Origin: Larix sibirica
Taxonomy: Eukaryota; Streptophyta; Pinopsida; Pinales; Pinaceae
Assembly: GCA_004151065.3 (NCBI GenBank)
Contig: NWUY0300069227.1
Coordinates: forward strand, 9,652-24,678
Direction of reading: 5' to 3'
DNA: 15,027 bases
The position numbers were made by a program, and so were the translations under genes. Below the pieces are notes generated by a model. That model was not told the DNA's origin. It worked only from the letters and a program-made list of their open reading frames with translations, and searched no databases. Of the stretch, positions 8,967 to 15,027 are shown one piece after another. Positions within the stretch are counted from its first letter, which is position 1, and each line of letters opens with the position of its first letter.

Positions 8967-9625
8967 GATTCTCATTTGGATCCATTTTGGTAATTCCTTA
9001 AACTTCACATATAATGTTAGAAGTGCCATATTCACAATTGATTTGGAGTGTGCTCAAGGTGGGAAATGATGATATTTTTTTTCTTAAAATCACCTTCATT
9101 GTTTCTTGAACATAGTTATACATTATTAGAATAACATCATTTCTTTGTTGGAAACTAGAGTTTTTGTGTCGAGAAAAGTGAGGTACACTCTAAAACAATA
9201 TGCTTCTTATGTCAAAACAAATCGTTAGGATTCAATCAAGGAATATTCTCATTACTAAGATAGAGGATAAACTTACATAATCTTATTAAGGTCCACTAAA
9301 AAAAATTAATTTGTTGAACATATGTTAATCCCATTTGATGATGAAGGGAAACCAACTCCTTGAGACCAAACACATTTTATTACTAATATGTGATTCATGT
9401 TTTCTTGTAAATGTGTGTGTACTATCTCTCTATATATAAAACCTACAAAATTTTGGAATTGGATTTAGAAGCTAGAGTGAAAACACTCACACTTACTCAA
9501 CCTTATAACAATCCATTAATACACTTGATATAGAAATGCACCAAAACATTTGTGAATTGAGACTATAATATAGCTTTCATTGATGATATAATTTTTAATA
9601 TTTTCATAAACAATTTATGTATTCG

Positions 9626-9709
9626 CTAGAGTATTCTAGGAGGAGAGTTGCGTTGCAATTAAATTTACTAGAGTATTCTAGGATGAGATATTGTGTTGAG
9701 TCTATTATC
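9626..9709. repeat. Tandem repeat, unit 42 bp, two copies
   Basis: CTAGAGTATTCTAGGA(G/T)GAGA begins at 9626 and again at 9668. A related single copy (TTAGTATTCTAGGATGAGG) lies near 8875, also followed by a TCTATTAT-type end, showing that the unit is dispersed locally as well as tandem. Confidence 0.75.
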
Positions 9710-9721
9710 TGATACAGTCGT

Positions 9722-9831
9722 CCTTAGAGTATGTAGGTTAGAATATTAAACTGTGGAAATGTGATATTACAATTGGCCTTGGAGTATGAAGGTTAGAAAA
9801 TTCAACTATTGAGATGTGATGCAATTCAAAC
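9722..9831. repeat. Tandem repeat, unit 55 bp, two copies
   Basis: CCTTAGAGTATGTAGGTTAG at 9722 is matched by CCTTGGAGTATGAAGGTTAG at 9777, and both units carry a GATGTGAT/AATGTGAT segment followed by A-rich sequence. It directly follows the 42-bp array. Confidence 0.7.
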
Positions 9832-10216
9832 AAAAAATAGTGAATAAAGAGGGTTCTCTCATGAATATTTGTACGTATACAGTGTCACGGAAAAAAATGT
9901 AGAAAACTGAAGAATGGTGTTTTGCATGTCATAGTTCATAAAAATATAAGGCTTTACTGATTCATTTTACGGTGGTGTCCCGTGATGATTTCCAAAGAGG
10001 GAGAAGGTGGTGATTGATCTCAACCCTAGAAGGTGGAGGATGAAACCATGGCTAGGTGGAGAATTTAGAATGTTTAAGAGAATGCCACTCTCTTGTTCTC
10101 GGCCAAGCATTTCTACACCAATACTGTTTGAAGTCATTGCGTACAACTTTGATAACAAAGCTCTAGGAAGGTATTCAAACATCCACTCAATTCGAACCCG
10201 ATAATCCCAACTCAGA

Positions 10217-10332
10217 TTAGCATTTCTATTTACTCATTCAAAAAGTATGTTAGTTGTAATTTAATGTATTCACCTTAGCATTTCCACATATAGATTTGAA
10301 AAGTATGTTCATTGTAATATGATGTATTTTGA
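10217..10332. repeat. Tandem repeat, unit 58 bp, two copies
   Basis: TTAGCATTTC at 10217 and 10275, and AAAAGTATGTT followed by a TTGTAAT-TGATGTATT-like segment at 10241 and 10299, give an exact 58-base period with moderate divergence. Confidence 0.75.
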
Positions 10333-10415
10333 CTCTATAATCTATATGATATAAAATATTTGCACCAATTAACAAAGTACGAAAAAGCAAAAGAAAATAC
10401 AATGTTATGATTTTC

Positions 10416-10525
10416 TATGTTAGTGAATATCTTCTACATAAAGCTTTCACACACTAAGCATCTAAGTTCCTATGTCAGTGAATAGTCTCTACCTAAAGCT
10501 TCACGCCCCCAGTATCACACTAACA
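10416..10525. repeat. Tandem repeat, unit 55 bp, two copies
   Basis: TATGTTAGTGAATATCTTCT at 10416 is matched by TATGTCAGTGAATAGTCTCT at 10471; both are followed by AC(A/C)TAAAGCTT and a CAC-rich stretch. Confidence 0.7.
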
Positions 10526-10602
10526 GTAACCATTTTCATTTACATGGTCTTGGAAAGAATATTTATCCCGTCTATATTTTGATGAGAAAGGTTACTGAAG
10601 TG

Positions 10603-10692
10603 TTATGTCAAAATTCAAGACTGTCGACAAAAGATAGCCGTTATGTCAAAATTCAAGACTATCGACAAAAGATAGCCGTTATGTCAAAATTT
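10603..10692. repeat. Tandem repeat, unit 38 bp, about 2.4 copies
   Basis: TTATGTCAAAATTCAAGACT begins units at 10603 and 10641 that differ at one base (G/A before TCGACAAAAGATAGCCG). A third partial copy starts at 10679 and fades after TTATGTCAAAATT. Near identity marks this as the youngest array in the window. Confidence 0.9.
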
Positions 10693-10892
10693 GAAACCAT
10701 TTTAATTTGTTATTATTTCAACGATCAAAGTTTATAATTTCATGATCTTTATAATTCACAATATGTAAGATGAACAACCAACCTAATTTTAAACAAAACA
10801 AGAGTTGCAAGCAACAATGTCCATGATAAAGTGAAAAATGGATTAGATTGAATGCAACGATCATGTTCTGTGGGTTGAAGCTATGAAAGAGC

Positions 10893-11540
10893 CTACAATT
10901 CTGAGTCAGCAAAAGAGTCATGTTGATGCATCTTGGCATACGTTGCTTGGGATGACGACTTTAACTTGCGTAGAGTCTTCTTGGCTGGCTAAGCAAATTC
11001 ATGTAAAGCATCTAACTGACCATCTACTTCCTAGATCTCAACATACTTGGCTTGTTGTTCAAGAGGATTAGTAAAAAAAGGACTTCCCAGTTCATCTCAT
11101 TCACCTTGTCCCACAACTCTTCAAGGGGTTGGCTGCACTTTTCTAATAATCCGATCCAATCCTGCACAGTGGTTAAAATCGTTTTTCTTTCCACAATGGA
11201 TCTATGCAATTCTGCTCGAGTATTAGTGAGCTCATTTTCCAGAGTTGAACTTGCTACATTAGATCCTGCTTCTGCTAATCTTCTTGCACTTGGATAGACT
11301 CAAACTACTGTTGCAACTGTGACATGTGTTGTACCATGTGCTTCCAGGCATCTGTAACAAGCTCAAGACACTGCATAGGTTGACACCCTGTAACATCTCC
11401 AGGTAGCTTTGCATGGCCTTGGCACAACTCCATCCAAAACTCAATAAATCAAAGGTAAACAGATCCAACTTCAGCTTCTGCTTGTTGATGCACCTGTCTC
11501 TTCTAATCCCAGTCCGCAACCTTTATATGTAGTTGTGCAA
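10893..11540 (-). pseudogene. Unidentified decayed protein-coding remnant
   Basis: Three minus-strand segments in successive frames read like one helical protein. Segment A, about 11538-11287, has VHQQAEAEVGSVYL, FWMELCQGHAKLPGDVTGC and CLELVTDAWKHMVQHMSQLQQ. Segment B, about 11280-11085, has ARRLAEAGSNVASSTLENEL, TNTRAELHRSIVERKTI and CSQPLEELWDKVNEMN. Segment C, 11087-10893, has TNPLEQQAKYVEI, EVDGQLDALHEFA and SSSQATYAKMHQHD, then a stop at 10895-10893. Inside are stops at 11505-11503, 11451-11449, 11307-11305, 11033-11031 and 10991-10989 and two frame changes, one in a T run near 11080 (minus strand). The heptad-like, Gln/Glu/Leu-rich composition suggests coiled coil. I do not recognise the family; a gag-like or other transposon-borne protein or a fossil host gene are both possible. 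It lies inside inferred intron 1. Confidence 0.55.
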
Positions 11541-11582
11541 CTGCTGATTGGAAACCTCTAATTCCTCATGACCACTCTATGA

Positions 11583-11635
11583 ATGGTTGATTCTCCTGTG
11601 CAATGTATTAGAGCATATTTTATGGTTGATTCTCC
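11583..11635. repeat. Short direct repeat, spacing 39 bp
   Basis: ATGGTTGATTCTCC occurs exactly at 11583-11596 and 11622-11635, just beyond the 5' side of the decayed minus-strand remnant. Confidence 0.7.
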
Positions 11636-11639
11636 ACTT

Positions 11640-11863
11640 AACTTGTGACCTATCAATATCTACCACAAATTAAATGACTGTGCTAATGTATAGTGTATGT
11701 TTCCACAACATATACTTTTTATTAAAAACACACTAAATGATTGTTCATTCAGTCCATTGGTGACAAAACATAAAATCAAATGATTCGTGCGTGGGCTCTT
11801 TCAAAAAATGATAATCCTTTCATAAAAGAGCATTTAAGTGCTAAGCTCCCACCCCTATAAGTT
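11640..11863. other. Spacer, no gene seen
   Basis: AT-rich intronic sequence without a convincing frame, RNA gene or transposon end. Confidence 0.4.
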
Positions 11864-11957
11864 AGGTGTATAAATATGCTTATTAAGGAATTACTTAATG
11901 ATCAACAGGTAGGTATATAAATATGATTATTAAGGAAATAATTAATGATTCACTAGC
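11864..11957. repeat. Tandem repeat, unit 47 bp, two copies
   Basis: AGGTGTATAAATATGCTTAT at 11864 and AGGTATATAAATATGATTAT at 11911 both continue with TAAGGAA and a TTAATGATxxAC end, giving a 47-base period. Confidence 0.8.
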
Positions 11958-12606
11958 CTTGTGGGGCTTCCCGTTAGTCAATTTTTGATGTATAATGAAA
12001 ACATTCAAGGACAATATGACGAAAATTAAAATATTTTATGAGAATTAAGTCTCTCATCCATTGGTACTTTGTTCAACTTTGATCTTGTAAACACATGAAT
12101 CTTCAGTTGACTCCCCTTTTCTTTCGTATACACATGAATAGATATTTTATTTCGATCTTTGCATGAAATAAGATATTTAAGACATAACTTACAATACGAA
12201 CCGCGGGCTCTCAACGTTAAGCATTATTTTAGAGTCATGAATCTACTACTTAGATAGCTCTCCAAATTTGCAGAATAAAGAGTATCTTAACATAGCATCA
12301 TTACTTTATGCATGGTGGCCTCTAGATAGAGAGCCAATACCATAGTTGAAAGATATTATTTTGGTAATCACAGTTCCTGAACAGAGAGTCAATGACCTAA
12401 CCCGTTGATAATTTTTTATACTTAAATCTACGTTGTTTGTTTAGCAGAGCGAAGAATTAGTACTCAAATCCGATGTTATAATGCTTAAATTGTTAAGCCA
12501 ATGGATTTAGTAAATTTTATTTTAAGAGGAAGTTCAATAAATTATGATTATTAAAACTAAAAGTTTTATCACATTAAAATATTAAAACTGTTATCTACTG
12601 TTTAGA
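11958..12606. other. Spacer, no gene seen
   Basis: The 62-codon minus-strand open frame at 12026-12214 shows no motif and is not called. No RNA gene or element end was recognised. Two AGAGAG(C/T)CAAT words near 12329 and 12384 hint at another weak duplication. Confidence 0.4.
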
Positions 12607-12715
12607 ACCGAGTCCTTTAGTTTGATTGTGGAGAGCTTGGTATTTAGCCAAGCCCTTTAATTACATTGCCGAGCTTGATGTTTATTTAAGCTGAGTTCAT
12701 TATCCTTTTGGAAGA
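12607..12715. repeat. Degenerate tandem repeat, unit about 40 bp, about 2.7 copies
   Basis: Units start near 12607 (ACCGAGTCCTTTAGTTTGAT), 12646 (AGCCAAGCCCTTTAATTACA) and 12689 (AGCTGAGTTCATTATCCTTT). The first two carry a following GAGCTTG(G/A)-type segment. Divergence is high, but order and spacing are kept. Confidence 0.55.
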
Positions 12716-12829
12716 ATCTTTTATGTTCAAGGCCAAGGTTATTGCTTTTGAGATCAAGTCTTTAAATGTAGTGAAGACCAAATTTTATTATTTACCAAGG
12801 GTTTAGCATTCAGGCCTTACTAAGGAATC

Positions 12830-13720
12830 TTGATGAAAGATTCTTTGGGTTCCATTACGCTAGTGGATCCCTTTATGTGTGGCAGAATGAGGAAATAATT
12901 TTCAGCCCTACCAAATGATCATGTGCAAATAAGTCTCAGCACCTACCAGATTGTCCTGAGCGGAAGCCGTAAAAGGATGGAATCAACCTCACTGTAATCA
13001 GTGAACGAGAGGCAGTGTAACCCATACTCCAAGGAAAATTAAATATTGAAAATTGTTATGCCGTAGAATGGAGAATGTTCACTGTCTATTTTTCATCAAT
13101 CCATTACGGTTATGTGTTCCCAAGATGATCAAATAATTTGGACATGATGTTCACCTAACATTTCCTTTCAAACCGGATTAGATGTTGCCGTAATAATGCA
13201 ACATTCAACTCCATTATTTGCATTGCCCCCTACATTTCAGTTCATGCAAGCTCTGCCGAATTGGAGGATAATATCCACCCACCATGGAGTATTACTAACT
13301 ATAATATTCGATTAGGATATATGCACCATATTTGTTCAGTGAGCGCCAATTGCTTCGATTAATTGTATTGTGTGGTGTTGTTCAAACAGAGAGCCTGAGG
13401 CATCCCAAGGAGACGAAGAAATGGAGAGAGGCCACAAATGCACGTGCATAGCAGAAGACATTGGAGGTGGCTTCGAGGAATTTATGTGTTTGTTGGAGTT
13501 TAGAGGACCCTCTAAATCTAGAGAGAGAATTTATCAGCGTTATGTAAGAGTTTGGATTCTTGTTCGCAGAAGGATACATGTGGTCTACCCGCATAGTGGG
13601 TGCAACTGGATAATTCAGATCGTGGAATGGCGCTGAGAAAAGGTTACTCTCGGAGAGTCTGAGAGGCGTACGAGTAACAACCGGTGCGGGGGACACGCGG
13701 CAAGAAAAACCCACACACCA
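12830..13720. other. Less AT-rich block with possible coding remnants, unassigned
   Basis: Base composition is more balanced than the flanks. Plus-strand readings that look protein-like include FGFHYASGSLYVWQNEEIIF near 12845 and an open frame about 13146-13313 containing FQTGLDVAVIM and FALPPTFQFMQALPNW. An 88-codon ORF at 13370-13636 contains a second ATG at 13421 in a good context (GAAATGG) and the string SRERIYQRYVRVWILV. A 110-codon frame also lies opposite on the minus strand at 13382-13714. No family could be named, and stops separate the pieces. Inverted repeats GTTACTC (13643) / GAGTAAC (13672) mark the right edge. Confidence 0.3.
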
Positions 13721-14252
13721 AACTACGAGACAATTTTATAAACATAAACATTTGAAAACCTTAGATAACATTGTTGGTTGAAAAAAAATTAAATTGCACA
13801 GATCGACTAATATTGCCAAATCCGTTACAAGATGTCACAGACATAATAAACATATTTATTAATATTCAAAGTTATCGACGAAATTGTGATAAGTTGTTGT
13901 AATGTCAAGGGTTAAAGTTTATAATTTTCATACATTAAGCTTAGCTCTACATTTTCTTAGCATTTTAAATGTGTTTAAGACTTATGTGGACAAATGTAGT
14001 GGTGAGAAGCTTTGATTTATTAAGTTTAGTTCAAAAATTTGCTACAATATTTTTTAAAATGATTAATTTAATATTTTAAACATAATTTTATAAATTAATA
14101 AAAAAATTTGTCGTTTCCTTTTGAAATTTAAACTACCTTTAGCATTTTCTTTAAATCCTGCTTAAATTCACCTCCACTACATGAAATTCATGAGGAAAAT
14201 AAGCATTTGTTTAAAATTCTTCTAAAACATACATTCTAAACCTTTCAATCCT
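13721..14252. other. AT-rich part of intron 1, no gene seen
   Basis: The stretch just inside exon 1 (downstream of it on the minus strand) is strongly AT-rich with homopolymer runs, typical of a plant intron. No open frame, RNA gene or element end was recognised. Confidence 0.5.
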
Positions 14253-14705
14253 CTACATAAAAGAACTGTTCCGGAAGGGTATGGCATGAGTGCCCCTGTT
14301 GGAAAAGATCAAAATTGTGAAATCGGTTAATGAAAACAACAATCTCTTGAACGACCGCCGGCATGAGGGAAGAGGATTCATCCCTGCGAGACTCTGGTAG
14401 GGTTGGAAATGCCTTTTCCGCGGGGCACCTACAACCTTAGAATCTACCCCAATCCGGTCGATGAAGATTACTCGACCCATAATGCAGTAAACATTTCTGC
14501 AGAGAAACCGATTTTTGATTATAGATCCCGTGCAACACGAGGAGATTTGATCCCCTGACATCGAGGATGAGGAGGATTCGAAGCTTGACGGGTACAATCC
14601 TAGCTTGATGGGTGGAAAGTTCGAGTCCAAGTCCGCTAATCCGTCTCCATTTCTAAGGAGTTCTTTCCTGTTCATGGAGGAAACTTCAAACACACAAAAC
14701 GCCAA
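14253..14705 (-). other. 150-codon open frame overlapping FAM135-like exon 1; status uncertain
   Basis: This minus-strand frame opens at 14705 and stops at 14255-14253, overlapping the FQQ exon in a different frame. Its first part is Ser-rich (SSFESSSSSMSGD) and its middle reads VDSKVVGAPRKRHFQPYQ. It could be the original N-terminal coding region of the FAM135-like protein, joined to the MPAVV frame before a small indel near 14370, or simply 5' UTR that happens to be open. I see no known domain. The length is notable for this AT-rich window, but that is not proof of coding. Confidence 0.35.
14294..14364 (-). CDS. FAM135-like protein, exon 1 coding end
   Basis: From the ATG at 14364-14362 the minus strand reads 23 codons, MPAVVQEIVVFINRF and then HNFDLFQQ, plus two bases GG, stopping at 14294. 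This is the hallmark VxEIxxxIxRFHNxDLFQQG block of plant FAM135-like proteins, and the next residues of that block (WYQIK) are found at 8300. The frame is open upstream to a TAA at 14439-14437, so the start is the first usable ATG. Known plant members usually have about 20-50 extra residues before this motif, so either the N-terminus is short here or a frameshift has cut it off. The following dinucleotide is GC, not GT, with weak consensus around it (GG|GCACTC). Confidence 0.72.
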
Positions 14706-14706
14706 A

Positions 14707-14712
14707 CACGTG
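14707..14712. promoter_or_regulatory. G-box / ABRE-like element upstream of FAM135-like exon 1
   Basis: CACGTG lies within ACACGTGGC, the core bound by plant bZIP and bHLH factors in light- and ABA-responsive promoters. It sits just upstream, on the minus strand, of the ATG at 14705. A short motif like this can occur by chance; placement in the presumed promoter/5' UTR is the only support. Confidence 0.4.
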
Positions 14713-14826
14713 GCACTGTTGAATTGAACAATAAATGATGAATCTGGTCAAACGCATGGCAAGCAGATAGTGGTTGGATTGATGACGAAAAGGGTACAGT
14801 GTTTGACACACCCCCCCTCTTTTTTT

Positions 14827-14909
14827 AGAGTTTAGTGCTTCATTTTTTCACTCATTTTTCAGAGTTTAGTGATTCATTTTTTCACTCATTTTTTAAAGTT
14901 TAGTCTTTC
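14827..14909. repeat. Tandem repeat, unit 34 bp, about 2.4 copies
   Basis: AGAGTTTAGTGCTTCATTTT at 14827, AGAGTTTAGTGATTCATTTT at 14861 and a partial AAAGTTTAGTCTTTC at 14895 give an exact 34-base period, with TTCACTCATTTTT filling each full unit. A C7/T7 run precedes it. It lies in the region expected to be the promoter of the FAM135-like gene. Confidence 0.88.
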
Positions 14910-15027
14910 AATTATTAAGTTTTATGAAATATTCTAACTTTTCTTATTCACCATCCCAAGGTTAAAGTAAAAATCAGAACATTAGTTGGCATTTCTGAAA
15001 GTTTTAGGAGTGATATCAGGGTCAAAC

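Larger units (their letters stand above)
8301..14293 (-). other. Intron 1 of the FAM135-like gene (inferred)
   Basis: The exons on either side encode adjacent parts of one conserved protein block (FQQ-G then WYQIK) and fit in phase: exon 1 leaves two bases (GG), and exon 2 supplies T to complete Gly. The span of about 6.0 kb is filled with tandem repeats, AT-rich sequence and an unrelated decayed coding remnant. The donor would be GC (14293-14292) and the acceptor AA (8302-8301), both non-canonical. The alternative is that the locus is a dead copy and no longer spliced. Confidence 0.6.

Noticed and set aside
10180-10204. tRNA T-arm-like word (minus strand GGGTTCGAATTG)
   Set aside because: Bases flanking the loop do not pair as a T stem, and no acceptor, D or anticodon arm can be drawn around it.
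13370-13636. Possible bHLH-like basic region (SRERIYQRYVRVWILV)
   Set aside because: It superficially resembles a RERIxxRxRxLxxLV helix, but lacks the His/Glu/Arg DNA-contact pattern before it and any second helix; too weak to name.
1-15027. CRISPR array, bacterial operon or phage-like system
   Set aside because: The tandem repeats have two to three copies without unique equal-length spacers, and all recognisable genes are plant retroelement or host type.

Overview
The window looks like nuclear DNA from a land plant with a large, repeat-rich genome. A gymnosperm such as a conifer is plausible, but the sequence does not prove it. The evidence is a Ty1/copia element using the plant initiator-Met tRNA primer site, LINE ORF2 remnants with plant-type zf-RVT and RNase H domains, very AT-rich spacers, kilobase-scale introns and no bacterial gene layout. 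Base 577 is an N. Most of the DNA is decayed transposon and intron-like sequence.

The most important host signal is two short minus-strand exons that the long open frames do not reveal. One at 14294-14364 ends in ...RFHNFDLFQQ. One at 8215-8300 begins WYQIKVSMRWED and ends VVQYE. They are consecutive, phase-compatible pieces of the conserved N-terminus of plant FAM135-like (putative serine esterase / DUF676 family) proteins, separated by an intron of about 6.0 kb. The gene reads right to left, with its presumed promoter at 14706-15027. The next exon was not found, so intron 2 either runs off the left end of the window (more than 8.2 kb) or the gene is broken. Intron 1 has a GC donor and AA in place of the acceptor AG, so the locus may be a pseudogene.

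Left to right: 1-774 is a minus-strand Ty1/copia gag reading frame cut by the window edge and broken by three stop codons. 775-2190 is its unusually long leader, 2191-2203 its primer binding site, and 2206 to about 2390 the end of its 5' LTR. 2391-2977 is AT-rich filler with short repeats. 2978-4179 is a diverged two-copy tandem duplication with a unit of about 0.6 kb. 4255-4710 is a plus-strand RNase H remnant. 4890-6780 is the 3' part of a second plus-strand LINE (RT tail, zf-RVT, RNase H and 3' UTR). 6781-8214 is unassigned AT-rich sequence.

Intron 1 (8301-14293) holds many two-to-three-copy tandem repeats with units of 34-118 bp, a 10-bp perfect hairpin at 8941-8966 and an unidentified, heavily mutated coding remnant on the minus strand at 10893-11540. 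It also holds a more GC-rich stretch at about 12830-13720 with possible coding remnants. If the gene model is right, the copia element lies in intron 2 in the sense direction and the LINEs lie in intron 2 antisense to the host gene.
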